Below, piece after piece: positions 1 through 5,873 of a DNA stretch of 5,873 nucleotides. Location: the NCBI GenBank assembly GCA_021820825.1, contig JAKADD010000174.1:1-5873 (forward strand), read 5' to 3'. Under the pieces are notes generated by a model. That model saw only the letters and a list, made by a program, of their open reading frames with translations. It did not search any database and was not told the DNA's origin. The DNA comes from Bacillota bacterium. GTDB lineage: Bacteria > Bacillota > Bacilli > Alicyclobacillales > SLC66. Position 1 is the first letter of the stretch. Each line of letters starts with the position of its first letter. The position numbers and the translations under genes are program-made.

Positions 1-140
1 TGGGAGTCACAGGGCTGTCGGGGGTCGCATTTTATTTTGGCGGCACTTCCATCCTGATTGTGATCGGTGTGGCGCTGGACACGGTGCGACAACTGGAGGG
101 GCAAGTCCTGCAGCGGAACTATAAAGGTTTCATTCGCTAG
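1..140 (+). CDS. secY: Protein translocase subunit SecY, C-terminal end (partial)
   Basis: SecY is the pore-forming membrane subunit of the SecYEG translocon, which exports unfolded proteins and inserts membrane proteins. Only the last 45 codons are visible, read in the frame that starts at base 3 and ends with TAG at 138-140; the 5' part lies outside the window. The visible peptide carries the last transmembrane helix (around [16 protein letters not shown]), followed by a charged cytosolic tail that ends in NYKGFIR. This closely matches the usual end of Gram-positive SecY (GVALDT, then R/K-rich, then GFIR). It sits 31 bases upstream of adk, the standard secY-adk order of the spc operon, and no terminator lies between them. 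The family assignment is firm from the tail motif and the gene order, although most of the protein cannot be inspected. Confidence 0.96.
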   Translation, partial: GVTGLSGVAFYFGGTSILIVIGVALDTVRQLEGQVLQRNYKGFIR

Positions 141-153
141 GGACGCAACCTTT

Positions 154-160
154 GGAAGGG
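154..160 (+). promoter_or_regulatory. Ribosome binding site of adk
   Basis: GGAAGGG lies 11 bases before the ATG at 172. The spacing is on the long side, but this is the only purine-rich site in the 31-base secY-adk gap. The ATG at 162 is only one base from it and is out of frame with adk. An earlier in-frame ATG at 67 lies inside secY and would add 35 residues unlike any adenylate kinase. The site therefore supports the 172 start. Confidence 0.6.
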
Positions 161-171
161 AATGTATCTGT

Positions 172-825
172 ATGCAAGTCGTCATTCTGGGTCTGCCGGG
201 CGCCGGAAAAGGTACACAGGCAGCCAGCATCATTGAAGAGTTCCGCATACCGCATATTGCCACTGGCGATATGTTTCGCGAGGCCAAAGCCGCGAAGACG
301 CCGCTTGGCAAGGAAGTACAGGCGTATCTTGACAAAGGGCTGCTGGTGCCGGACGAACTGACCATTCGCCTTGTCCGCGAGCGTCTGCAATATCCGGACG
401 CCAAGCATGGTTTTCTGCTGGACGGGTTTCCAAGAACCTTGCCTCAGGCGGATGCGCTGGACGGGATGCTTGCGGAGGAAGGGCTTGCCCTGACGCATGT
501 ACTCTACCTTGAGGTGAGTGAAACGGAACTGCTGCAAAGGCTGACTGGCCGTCGGGTCTGCCCTGCCTGCGGCGCGAGCTATCATTTGACGCTCCACAAA
601 CCCCGGGTCGAGGGTGTCTGCGATCGTTGCGCAAGCGCCTTGATCCAACGTCCGGACGACAAGCCCGAAGCCGTTGCGGTGCGGTTGCGGGAAAATCTGG
701 AACGAACGCGAATGCTGGCTGAGTTCTATGAAGCGCGCGGACTGTTGGGGAAAATTGACGGCGAACGTTCCGTGGAGCGCGTGTATGATGAGATACGCCA
801 AGCGTTGCGGGGCGACCATTCATGA
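172..825 (+). CDS. adk: Adenylate kinase (zinc-LID type)
   Basis: Adenylate kinase catalyses ATP + AMP to 2 ADP in the cytosol and balances the adenylate pool. The 217-residue product has the P-loop GLPGAGKGT at residues 7-15. The AMP-binding part follows, with TGDMFR at 31-36 and LLDGFPRT at 82-89. The LID domain carries cysteines 130, 133, 150 and 153 as two CxxC pairs, the structural-zinc form common in Gram-positives and absent from E. coli Adk. The LID ends in [14 protein letters not shown], slightly unlike the usual DDxxETVxxRL. The start at 172 puts the P-loop at the usual distance from the N-terminus; a longer reading from base 67 would overlap secY. The TGA stop overlaps the ATG of map (ATGA), which suggests translational coupling. 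The length is normal for the long-LID family. Confidence 0.98.
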   Translation: MQVVILGLPGAGKGTQAASIIEEFRIPHIATGDMFREAKAAKTPLGKEVQAYLDKGLLVPDELTIRLVRERLQYPDAKHGFLLDGFPRTLPQADALDGMLAEEGLALTHVLYLEVSETELLQRLTGRRVCPACGASYHLTLHKPRVEGVCDRCASALIQRPDDKPEAVAVRLRENLERTRMLAEFYEARGLLGKIDGERSVERVYDEIRQALRGDHS

Positions 826-1568
826 TCTCCGTGAAATCCCGCCACGAACTTGAGATCATGCGCGAAGCAGGACGCATCGTCGCCATGGCCCATGCACAGG
901 TGAAGCGTGTGATTGCGCCGGGCATTACAACCCGTGAACTGGACGACGTCGTGGAACAGGTCATACAGAGGGCGGGTGCGACGCCGTCATTCAAAGGCTA
1001 TCAGGGATTTCCAGCGGCCATCTGCGCATCTGTCAATGAAGAGTTGGTCCATGGTATACCAGGAGAGCGACAGTTGCAGGAGGGCGATATCGTGTCTGTG
1101 GATATCGGCGCCTTTTTCAAAGGCTATCATGGCGACTCGGCGTACACTTACGCGGTTGGCTCCATCTCGCAAGAGGCGCAGCGATTGCTTGACATGACGG
1201 AGGCATCTCTGTACGAGGGCGTCAAGCGCGCAATTGTCGGGAATCGTCTGTCGGATATCTCGCACGCGATTCAGAGCTATGTTGACCCTAGGGGTATGTC
1301 GATCGTCCGGGAATACGTCGGTCACGGTATAGGCCGAGAGATGCACGAAGCGCCGCAAATCCCGAACTTCGGGCCGCCTGGCAGGGGGCCCCGGCTGAAA
1401 GCGGGAATGGTTCTGGCAATTGAACCCATGGTCAACGCCGGCGGGCCGGATGTGCGCACTCTCCTTGACAATTGGACCGTTGTCACGGAGGATGGATCAC
1501 TCTGCGCCCACTTTGAGCATACCGTGGCGGTGGACGACAATGGACCTGTGCTGCTGACTGTACTATAG
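822..1568 (+). CDS. map: Methionine aminopeptidase, type I
   Basis: This cytosolic metalloenzyme removes the initiator methionine from new proteins when the second residue is small. The 248-residue protein shows the complete pita-bread metal site: Asp94 (in SVDIG), Asp105 (in YHGDSAYTY), His168 (in [10 protein letters not shown]), Glu201 (in [10 protein letters not shown]) and Glu232 (in HFEHTVAV). His77 in [10 protein letters not shown] matches the conserved substrate-side histidine. There is no N-terminal zinc-finger or SH3-binding extension, so this is the short bacterial form. The start codon lies inside the adk stop (ATGA at 822-825) and has no good Shine-Dalgarno sequence of its own, so its translation probably depends on ribosomes finishing adk. 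In many Firmicutes a small KOW-domain gene follows map; here infA follows after only 47 bases. Confidence 0.98.
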   Translation: MISVKSRHELEIMREAGRIVAMAHAQVKRVIAPGITTRELDDVVEQVIQRAGATPSFKGYQGFPAAICASVNEELVHGIPGERQLQEGDIVSVDIGAFFKGYHGDSAYTYAVGSISQEAQRLLDMTEASLYEGVKRAIVGNRLSDISHAIQSYVDPRGMSIVREYVGHGIGREMHEAPQIPNFGPPGRGPRLKAGMVLAIEPMVNAGGPDVRTLLDNWTVVTEDGSLCAHFEHTVAVDDNGPVLLTVL

Positions 1569-1600
1569 AAACAGACGTATTCGCTAAGCCGTGAAGTTTG

Positions 1601-1609
1601 AAGGGGGAT
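1601..1609 (+). promoter_or_regulatory. Ribosome binding site of infA
   Basis: The purine run AAGGGGGAT ends 6 bases before the ATG at 1616. It fits that ATG, which gives the canonical MAKDD start of IF-1. It lies downstream of the in-frame TTG at 1598, so it cannot serve that codon. It therefore decides the start. Confidence 0.7.
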
Positions 1610-1615
1610 CTGCCG

Positions 1616-1834
1616 ATGGCCAAGGACGATGTCATCGAAGTTGAAGGTAAGGTGGTCGAACCACTGCCAAACGCGATGTTTCGCGTTGAGTTGGAGAACG
1701 GTCACAAGATTTTGGCCCACGTTTCCGGTAAAATCCGCATGAATTACATTAAGATTTTACCTGGCGACCGCGTTACGGTAGAATTGTCACCATACGACTT
1801 GACGCGGGGCAGGATCACGTACCGGTACAAGTAG
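1616..1834 (+). CDS. infA: Translation initiation factor IF-1
   Basis: IF-1 binds the ribosomal A site of the 30S subunit during initiation and works with IF-2 and IF-3. The 72-residue product is a single S1/OB-fold domain and has the normal length. Diagnostic stretches are [20 protein letters not shown] at the N-terminus, [37 protein letters not shown] and the basic end RGRITYRYK. The in-frame TTG at 1598 would add six residues and lacks an upstream ribosome binding site, so the ATG at 1616 is preferred. The gene lies between map and rpmJ, its standard position in Gram-positive bacteria (E. coli has infA elsewhere). This supports a Firmicutes-like origin. Confidence 0.98.
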   Translation: MAKDDVIEVEGKVVEPLPNAMFRVELENGHKILAHVSGKIRMNYIKILPGDRVTVELSPYDLTRGRITYRYK

Positions 1835-1874
1835 GTGTGCGAATTCACGTGGAGTCTGACGCAAGGAGGTCTGA

Positions 1875-1991
<117 letters not shown>

Positions 1992-2030
1992 ACCACAATC
2001 GTGGTGGATTATAAGTGGGAGGTGCAGTGA

Positions 2031-2399
2031 ATGGCTCGTATCGCAGGCGTAGATTTGCCTCGCGAAAAGCGAATTGAAATTGGCCTGACGTATATTTTCG
2101 GAATTGGCCGTTCCAAGGCGAATGTCATCCTCGCAAAGACGGGCGTGAATCCTGACACGCGGGTTCACGATCTGACGGAGGAGGAAGTGCAAAAACTTCG
2201 CGACGAGATTGACAGGACCCAGAAGGTTGAGGGGGATCTTCGCCGCGAGGTGGCGCTGAATATCAAGCGCCTGATCGAAATCGGTTCTTACCGGGGCATG
2301 CGCCATCGCAAAGGTTTGCCGGTGCGGGGCCAGCGCAGTAAGACGAACGCCCGCACCCGTAAAGGTCCGCGGCGCACAGTAGCCGGCAAGAAGAAATAA
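2031..2399 (+). CDS. rpsM: 30S ribosomal protein S13
   Basis: S13 sits in the head of the small subunit and contacts the P-site tRNA and the large subunit. The 122-residue protein begins [20 protein letters not shown]. It has the helix-hairpin-helix-like [10 protein letters not shown] at 21-30 and VEGDLRREV at 66-74. The family signature [15 protein letters not shown] lies at 88-102, and the lysine/arginine-rich tail ([11 protein letters not shown], then GKKK) reaches towards tRNA. GGGAGGTG at 2017-2024 lies 6 bases before the ATG. The TAA stop at 2397-2399 is the first part of the rpsK ribosome binding site, so translation of rpsM and rpsK is tightly linked. The gene shows no unusual feature. 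Confidence 0.98.
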   Translation: MARIAGVDLPREKRIEIGLTYIFGIGRSKANVILAKTGVNPDTRVHDLTEEEVQKLRDEIDRTQKVEGDLRREVALNIKRLIEIGSYRGMRHRKGLPVRGQRSKTNARTRKGPRRTVAGKKK

Positions 2400-2411
2400 G
2401 GAGGCGTTTTT

Positions 2412-2822
2412 GTGGCGACTAAGGTAAAGCGCAAATCCGCGGCTGCGGCACGGCCCAAACGCCGTGACAGGAAAAACATCGAAACCGGGATCGCTCACAT
2501 TCGGTCGACCTTTAACAACACGATTGTGACCATCACGGATACGACTGGCAATGCTCTGAGTTGGGCAAGTTCCGGAGCGCTTGGTTTTAAAGGCTCCCGC
2601 AAGAGCACCCCGTTCGCTGCTCAGGTGGCAGCGGAGTCAGCCGCCAAAACCGCGATGGAACATGGCATGAAAACGGTCGAGGTGTATGTGAAGGGACCCG
2701 GAGCAGGCCGTGAAGCCGCCATCCGTTCGCTGCAGGCGGCAGGTCTCGAAGTGTCGGCGATCAAGGACGTAACGCCAATTCCGCACAACGGCTGTCGCCC
2801 GCCAAAGCGGCGCCGCGTGTGA
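2412..2822 (+). CDS. rpsK: 30S ribosomal protein S11
   Basis: S11 lies on the platform of the small subunit and helps shape the mRNA exit path near the 3' end of 16S rRNA. The start codon is GTG, 7 bases after AAGGAGG (2398-2404), which overlaps the rpsM stop codon. The product is 136 residues, several longer than the usual 129-131 because of a basic, alanine-rich N-terminal tail (residues 3-20). The core is typical: [17 protein letters not shown] at 27-43, [12 protein letters not shown] at 64-75, [15 protein letters not shown] at 93-107 and [13 protein letters not shown] at the end. Asn126-Gly127 matches the Asn119-Gly site of E. coli S11, which is known to become isoaspartate; whether that happens here is unknown. 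Confidence 0.98.
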   Translation: MATKVKRKSAAAARPKRRDRKNIETGIAHIRSTFNNTIVTITDTTGNALSWASSGALGFKGSRKSTPFAAQVAAESAAKTAMEHGMKTVEVYVKGPGAGREAAIRSLQAAGLEVSAIKDVTPIPHNGCRPPKRRRV

Positions 2823-2839
2823 CCCTGAACCGATCAGTA

Positions 2840-2876
2840 TATGCGCTGCGCGACAATTCTATGCGCGAGTCGCATA
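2840..2876 (+). promoter_or_regulatory. Bulged hairpin in the rpsK-rpsD gap; candidate S4-responsive leader
   Basis: An imperfect inverted repeat fills most of the gap between rpsK and rpsD. TATGCG (2840-2845) pairs with CGCATA (2871-2876), CT (2846-2847) with AG (2868-2869), and CGCG (2849-2852) with CGCG (2864-2867). G2848 and T2870 are single-base bulges. This gives 12 base pairs and an 11-base loop. There is no T-tract after it, so it is not a terminator. It ends 8 bases before the rpsD Shine-Dalgarno sequence. Its loop bases 2856-2861 (ATTCTA) are complementary to 2900-2905 (TAGAAT), which includes the first two bases of the rpsD start codon. S4 is known to control its own synthesis by binding pseudoknot-type leaders in E. 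coli and Bacillus. The pairing is seen in the sequence; the role is inference. Confidence 0.4.
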
Positions 2877-2884
2877 ATCCTACC

Positions 2885-2892
2885 AGGAGGTG
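2885..2892 (+). promoter_or_regulatory. Ribosome binding site of rpsD
   Basis: AGGAGGTG is a strong Shine-Dalgarno match, but the ATG at 2904 is 11 to 13 bases away depending on where pairing ends, longer than the 6-9 bases of neighbouring genes. An in-frame GTG at 2892 overlaps the site itself and is too close to use. ATG 2904 gives the conserved [12 protein letters not shown] start and is preferred. Confidence 0.7.
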
Positions 2893-2903
2893 TGCATACT
2901 AGA

Positions 2904-3530
2904 ATGGCGAGATATACCGATCCCGTATGTCGGCTCTGCCGCCGCGAAGGCGTCAAGCTGTACCTGAAGGGCGAACGTTGCTATACCGACAAATGTGCGA
3001 TTGACCGCCGCGCCTATGCGCCAGGCCAGCACGGGCAGGGACGCAAGCGTACAAGCGAATACGGCCTGCAATTGCGGGAGAAACAGAAAGCCCGCCGCGT
3101 TTATGGCGTACTGGAGAAGCAGTTTCATGCTTATTACGTCCAGGCTGCAAGGCAAAAAGGAATTACCGGCGACAAGCTGCTGGGGTTGCTTGAGACTCGT
3201 CTTGACAATGTTGTTTACCGACTCGGGTTTGCCGCTTCCCGCCCGGAGGCGCGCCAACTCGTCAAACACGGTCACTTTTCGGTGAACGGTCGCCGTGTAG
3301 ACATTCCTTCCTATCAGGTAAAGGCGGGCGAATCGGTTTCACTGCGTGAAAAAAGTGCGTTATCGCCGAAATTCAAGGAGTTGCTGGAAGCGGCGGAAAG
3401 TAAAACGGTGGTCGCCTGGATTGAACGGGATATGACCACACGCACCGGCCGCATTGCGCGCTTTCCTGCGCGTGAAGAGATTGATGTGCCGGTGACGGAG
3501 CAGCTGATCATTGAGTACTATTCACGTTAA
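2904..3530 (+). CDS. rpsD: 30S ribosomal protein S4 (four-cysteine, zinc-type)
   Basis: S4 is a primary assembly protein that binds the 5' domain of 16S rRNA. It is also the usual autoregulator of the alpha operon. The 208-residue protein starts [20 protein letters not shown]. Cys9, Cys12, Cys26 and Cys31 form the N-terminal zinc knuckle seen in Thermus-type S4, whereas the main B. subtilis S4 lacks these cysteines. The body includes [14 protein letters not shown] (36-49) and [15 protein letters not shown] (96-110). The S4 RNA-binding domain runs from about 98 to 160, with [19 protein letters not shown] at 112-130. The end, [10 protein letters not shown], is standard. An upstream in-frame reading from 2841 would add 21 residues through the hairpin region and is unlikely. 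Its place between rpsK and rpoA matches E. coli and Clostridia; in B. subtilis rpsD is separate. Confidence 0.98.
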   Translation: MARYTDPVCRLCRREGVKLYLKGERCYTDKCAIDRRAYAPGQHGQGRKRTSEYGLQLREKQKARRVYGVLEKQFHAYYVQAARQKGITGDKLLGLLETRLDNVVYRLGFAASRPEARQLVKHGHFSVNGRRVDIPSYQVKAGESVSLREKSALSPKFKELLEAAESKTVVAWIERDMTTRTGRIARFPAREEIDVPVTEQLIIEYYSR

Positions 3531-3540
3531 GCGGAGAGAC

Positions 3541-3603
3541 ATGGCCTTGGTGGACGAATCGGCTTATGCTGCGCACTGGTGTCGCCCTGAGGGAGGGTTA
3601 TGA
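3541..3603 (+). other. Possible 20-codon leader ORF before rpoA
   Basis: In the 75-base rpsD-rpoA gap an ATG at 3541 opens a 20-codon frame ([20 protein letters not shown]) that stops at TGA 3601-3603. A modest GGAG (3533-3536) lies 4 bases before the ATG. The stop overlaps the ATG at 3600 and ends 2 bases before the preferred rpoA start at 3606, so its translation could feed ribosomes to rpoA. I recognise no family, and a frame of this length can easily arise by chance. Confidence 0.2.
3591..3596 (+). promoter_or_regulatory. Ribosome binding site of rpoA
   Basis: GGGAGG lies within the purine run GAGGGAGGG (3589-3597). It is 9 bases before the ATG at 3606 and only 3 before the in-frame ATG at 3600. 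The spacing favours 3606, which also gives the conserved MIEIEKP start. Confidence 0.7.
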
Positions 3604-3605
3604 GG

Positions 3606-4550
3606 ATGATCGAGATTGAAAAACCCCGGATCGAGACAGAAACCTTAAGTGAAGACGGGAAATATGGCAAGTTTATTGTTGAGCCGCTCGAGAGAGGTTA
3701 CGGCACGACTCTTGGCAATTCGCTGCGGCGAATCCTCCTTTCTTCACTGTCAGGAGCGGCCGCCACATCGGTAAAAATCGAAGGCGTTTTGCACGAATTC
3801 TCCACGATTCCCGGAGTGGTCGAGGACACGACAGAAGTCATCCTGAATGTAAAGCGGCTCGCGCTCAAGATTCATTCTGAAGAAATAAAGAAACTCATCG
3901 TTGAAGCGGATGAGGGCGGAGAGATAAAGGCTGGCGATATTCGCGCCGATTCGGACGTTGAGATCCTCAACCCTGAATTGCACATTGCCACATTGGCCCC
4001 GGGTGCGCGCATTTATGCTGAAATCGCCGCCCGCAATGGGCGCGGATACGTCCCTGCCCATTTGAACAAGGGTGATGAGCAGGAAATTGGCGTATTGCCA
4101 ATCGACTCTATTTTTTCACCGATTTACCGCGTGAACTATCAGGTGGAGAATACCCGCGTCGGCCAGATTACCGATTACGACAAATTGACTCTCGAAGTCT
4201 GGACCGACGGGAGTGTGCACCCCGATGAAGCGGTGAGTCTCGCCGCAAACATTCTGACGGATCAATTGTATCTGTTCATGGGGCTGACAGATCGTGTACG
4301 CAGCCATGAAGCGCCTACTGAACGCGGTGAAGAACGACGCGACAAGGTGCTTGAGATGACGATTGAAGAACTTGATCTGTCTGTCCGGTCCTATAACTGT
4401 CTCAAACGCGCTGGCATCAATACGGTCCAGGAACTGTGCGCCAAAACGGAAGAGGAAATGATGAAGGTCCGCAATCTCGGCCGCAAGTCATTGGAAGAAG
4501 TGCAGGAGAAACTGGAACGTCTGGGCTTGGGTCTGCGACCCGAAGAATAG
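3606..4550 (+). CDS. rpoA: DNA-directed RNA polymerase subunit alpha
   Basis: Alpha dimerises to start assembly of RNA polymerase, and its C-terminal domain contacts UP elements and activators. The 314-residue product begins [10 protein letters not shown]. The N-terminal assembly domain (about 1-230) includes [20 protein letters not shown] (21-40), [12 protein letters not shown] (41-52), GVLHEFSTI (60-68) and [13 protein letters not shown] (118-130). After a charged linker (about 232-247), the C-terminal domain has [20 protein letters not shown] (251-270) and [12 protein letters not shown] (288-299). Arg261, Asn264, Cys265, Gly292, Lys294 and Ser295 correspond to the E. coli DNA-contact residues around 265-269 and 296-299. 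An alternative start at 3600 would add only Met-Arg. The gene is complete with no unusual features and lies between rpsD and rplQ as in classic alpha operons. Confidence 0.99.
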   Translation: MIEIEKPRIETETLSEDGKYGKFIVEPLERGYGTTLGNSLRRILLSSLSGAAATSVKIEGVLHEFSTIPGVVEDTTEVILNVKRLALKIHSEEIKKLIVEADEGGEIKAGDIRADSDVEILNPELHIATLAPGARIYAEIAARNGRGYVPAHLNKGDEQEIGVLPIDSIFSPIYRVNYQVENTRVGQITDYDKLTLEVWTDGSVHPDEAVSLAANILTDQLYLFMGLTDRVRSHEAPTERGEERRDKVLEMTIEELDLSVRSYNCLKRAGINTVQELCAKTEEEMMKVRNLGRKSLEEVQEKLERLGLGLRPEE

Positions 4551-4568
4551 CGCGTCCGGGCATTCGGG

Positions 4569-4594
4569 ATGATTCAGTTCCATGATTCTGTTCA
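4569..4594 (+). repeat. Imperfect 13-bp tandem repeat in the rpoA-rplQ gap
   Basis: ATGATTCAGTTCC (4569-4581) is followed immediately by ATGATTCTGTTCA (4582-4594), matching at 11 of 13 positions. The second copy runs into the rplQ ribosome binding site (AAAGGAGGG, 4594-4602). A small slippage duplication is the simplest explanation. No function is evident. Confidence 0.55.
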
Positions 4595-4609
4595 AAGGAG
4601 GGCTCGGTT

Positions 4610-4975
4610 GTGAGTTATCGCAAATTGAATCGCCGCACGGGATCGCGCGAAGCGCTGTTTCGCAGTCTGGTGACGGATCTGTTTATGTATGAGCGCATCC
4701 GCACGACGGAAGCCAAGGCGAAAGAACTCCGCAAACTGGCGGATAAGATGGTTACACTCGCAAAGCGCGGCGATCTGCATTCGCGGCGGCTGGCTGCCCG
4801 TTATGTGCGCCCGGAGGCAATTGAAGGCGAAGAACGGCAGAATGTATTGCAGAAACTGTTTTCTGAGATCGGACCTCGCTTTGCCGATCGCCAAGGCGGT
4901 TACACCCGCATCCTCAAATTGGGGCCGCGGCGGGGCGACGCCACTGAGATGGTGTATATCGAACTCGTCGAATAG
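4610..4975 (+). CDS. rplQ: 50S ribosomal protein L17
   Basis: L17 is a bacterial large-subunit protein near the polypeptide exit tunnel and is the usual last gene of the alpha operon. The start is GTG, 7 bases after AAAGGAGGG (4594-4602). The 121-residue product begins [20 protein letters not shown]. It continues with [20 protein letters not shown] (24-43), [20 protein letters not shown] (50-69), [12 protein letters not shown] (80-91) and [17 protein letters not shown] (95-111), ending YIELVE. The length and motifs are standard for the short Gram-positive form. In many Firmicutes the ECF-transporter genes follow; here truA begins 15 bases after the stop. Confidence 0.98.
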   Translation: MSYRKLNRRTGSREALFRSLVTDLFMYERIRTTEAKAKELRKLADKMVTLAKRGDLHSRRLAARYVRPEAIEGEERQNVLQKLFSEIGPRFADRQGGYTRILKLGPRRGDATEMVYIELVE

Positions 4976-4990
4976 GATAAGCAGGGAACC

Positions 4991-5746
4991 ATGCAGAAAA
5001 TAAAATGCATCCTCGCCTACGACGGAACAGATTTTCACGGGTTTGCGAGGCAGCGAAATCTGCGCACGGTGCAGGGCGAAGTGGAACGAGTCATGCAATC
5101 GTTATGGGGATGCGCGGTGGAGACCATCGGAGCCAGCCGAACCGACAGCGGTGTTCACGCGATGTGTCAGGCGTTGCACTTCGTCTTGCCCCACGAACGC
5201 ATACCGGTGACGCAGTTGACTTATATCCTGCGCGCCTGGTTGCCGCAGGACATTGTGCTGGTCAGCGCGTTGCCGGTCGAAAACAGATTTAATGCCCGTC
5301 ATGACGCTCTTTGGAAACAGTATCGCTACACGATCGATACTGCGCCAATGCCTGACATCTTCACAAGGCGTTTCGCGTTGCACGAACGTCGGCCGCTGGA
5401 TCTGCAGGCTATGGAAACTGCGGCTGCGCAACTGGTTGGAGAACACGACTTCACCAGTTTTTGCGCAGCCCGCGCAGAGCAGAATTTGAAGGTGCGAAAC
5501 GTTCACTCCATCACTCTGTCAAGGGGCGACAACCAGCAGTTGTACATTGATGTCGCCGGGAACGGTTTTTTGCACAACATGGTCAGGATTATCGTAGGCA
5601 CTCTGCTCCAGGTAGGCTTGGGTTCCAGGGCCCCCGGCGCGATGACGGACATTCTGGAGCGTCGTGATCGCCGCGCCGCAGGATTTACGGCCCCCGCGCA
5701 CGGGCTCTGCCTGACCCGCATTGTCTATCCTGAAATTTATGTTTGA
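4991..5746 (+). CDS. truA: tRNA pseudouridine(38-40) synthase TruA
   Basis: TruA converts uridines 38, 39 and 40 in the anticodon stem-loop of tRNAs to pseudouridine. The 251-residue product has the N-terminal [16 protein letters not shown] (6-21). The catalytic motif [18 protein letters not shown] (47-64) has Asp52 as the expected nucleophile. [16 protein letters not shown] (100-115) is the second conserved substrate-binding stretch, followed by [10 protein letters not shown] (150-159). [19 protein letters not shown] (191-209) and [15 protein letters not shown] (230-244) are the C-terminal family signatures. The length is normal. The ribosome binding site is weak: AGGGA (4983-4987) only 3 bases before the ATG. 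Expression may therefore rest on coupling to rplQ, fitting an enzyme needed in smaller amounts than ribosomal proteins. Its place before rplM is the usual Firmicutes order. Confidence 0.97.
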   Translation: MQKIKCILAYDGTDFHGFARQRNLRTVQGEVERVMQSLWGCAVETIGASRTDSGVHAMCQALHFVLPHERIPVTQLTYILRAWLPQDIVLVSALPVENRFNARHDALWKQYRYTIDTAPMPDIFTRRFALHERRPLDLQAMETAAAQLVGEHDFTSFCAARAEQNLKVRNVHSITLSRGDNQQLYIDVAGNGFLHNMVRIIVGTLLQVGLGSRAPGAMTDILERRDRRAAGFTAPAHGLCLTRIVYPEIYV

Positions 5747-5763
5747 ATGAGGAGGAAAAACCC

Positions 5764-5873
5764 ATGCGAACGACCTATATGGCCAAAGCGGGCTCTGTGG
5801 AGCGGAAGTGGTATGTTGTTGACGCCACTGGCAAACGCGTTGGTCGCCTGGCGTCGGAAGTGGCGGCCATTCT
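5764..5873 (+). CDS. rplM: 50S ribosomal protein L13, N-terminal part (partial)
   Basis: L13 is an early-assembly protein of the large subunit. Thirty-six codons and two extra bases are visible before the window ends. The peptide begins [20 protein letters not shown] and continues [16 protein letters not shown], the typical L13 N-terminus with the WYVVDA...GRLAS motif. GAGGAGG (5749-5755) lies 8 bases before the ATG, and the truA stop is only 17 bases upstream, so the two are likely co-transcribed. From conserved gene order, rpsI (S9) is expected next, outside the window. The gene is cut by the window edge, not broken. Confidence 0.97.
   Translation, partial: MRTTYMAKAGSVERKWYVVDATGKRVGRLASEVAAI

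Noticed and set aside
67..171. Longer adk reading from the in-frame ATG at 67, adding 35 residues.
   Set aside because: It would overlap the secY end by 74 bases, and the extra residues do not resemble adenylate kinase; the ATG at 172 puts the P-loop at the usual place.
230..994. Long minus-strand open frames opposite adk and map (and similar ones opposite rpsM, rpsD, rpoA, rplQ and truA).
   Set aside because: They lie antisense to well-identified conserved genes, have no recognisable domains and arise from codon bias in a moderately GC-rich genome.
1465..1500. TTGACA at 1465-1470 inside map as a possible -35 box for an internal promoter before infA.
   Set aside because: No TATAAT-like hexamer occurs about 17 bases downstream, and the bases encode a normal map stretch (LLDNWTV).
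1559..1568. TACTAT near the end of map as a possible -10 box for infA.
   Set aside because: No -35 element at the right distance and no correctly placed extended -10 TG; the bases are explained by the last map codons.
1837..1848. Short near-palindrome around GAATTC in the infA-rpmJ gap as an operator.
   Set aside because: Only a few bases are symmetric; it is a chance hexamer with no supporting context.
2841..2903. Longer S4 reading from 2841.
   Set aside because: The added 21 residues are unlike any S4, cover the hairpin and ribosome binding site, and precede the conserved MARYTDPVC start.
4086..4116. Terminator-like pattern inside rpoA: ATTGGC (4086-4091) and GCCAAT (4097-4102) with a 5-base loop, followed by TTTTTT (4111-4116).
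   Set aside because: The T-tract starts 8 bases after the stem instead of directly after it, the stem is only 6 bp, and the whole pattern lies in conserved rpoA coding sequence. Most likely chance.
4539..4568. CCCGAA / TTCGGG inverted repeat across the rpoA stop codon as a terminator.
   Set aside because: A 6-bp stem with an 18-base loop and no following T-tract; rplQ follows directly with a strong ribosome binding site, so read-through is expected.

Overview
This window is a contiguous, single-strand stretch of the conserved bacterial spc/alpha ribosomal-protein super-operon. Read left to right on the + strand it holds: secY (3' end), adk, map, infA, rpmJ, rpsM, rpsK, rpsD, rpoA, rplQ, truA and rplM (5' end). 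All twelve genes are recognised from their own protein sequence. None looks broken, frameshifted or foreign. I see no insertion sequence, CRISPR array, tRNA, rRNA or phage gene. The longest gap between genes is 81 bases, so there is no long empty stretch.

The organism is most likely a Gram-positive bacterium of the Firmicutes. Supporting signs are strong AGGAGG-type Shine-Dalgarno sequences, two GTG starts, the four-cysteine zinc LID of adenylate kinase, and infA and rpmJ directly after secY-adk-map. Three details differ from Bacillus subtilis. rpsD (S4) lies inside the alpha operon between rpsK and rpoA, and it encodes the four-cysteine, zinc-type S4. The small KOW-domain gene often found between map and infA is absent. 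The ECF-transporter genes that usually sit between rplQ and truA are also absent. With the moderately GC-rich sequence, this suggests a deep-branching member of Bacilli (Alicyclobacillaceae-like) or a clostridial relative. That placement is an inference from memory of these families, not a search result.

Layout: 1-140 is the tail of the SecY translocon channel. 172-1568 holds adk and map, which overlap by four bases; their products handle nucleotide balance and removal of the starting methionine. 1616-1991 holds translation initiation factor IF-1 and ribosomal protein L36. 2031-3530 holds the 30S proteins S13, S11 and S4. 3606-4975 holds the RNA polymerase alpha subunit and L17. 4991-5746 is tRNA pseudouridine synthase TruA. 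5764 to the end is the start of L13. The genes are packed for read-through and I found no convincing promoter or terminator inside, so growth-linked co-transcription of protein secretion, ribosome, transcription and tRNA-modification functions is the natural reading.

No undescribed system is evident. The most interesting non-coding signal is the 81-base rpsK-rpsD gap. It can form a bulged 12-bp hairpin whose loop is complementary over six bases to the sequence covering the rpsD start codon. This is a candidate pseudoknot that could serve S4 autoregulation. Smaller observations are a 20-codon possible leader ORF before rpoA and a 13-bp imperfect tandem repeat before rplQ.
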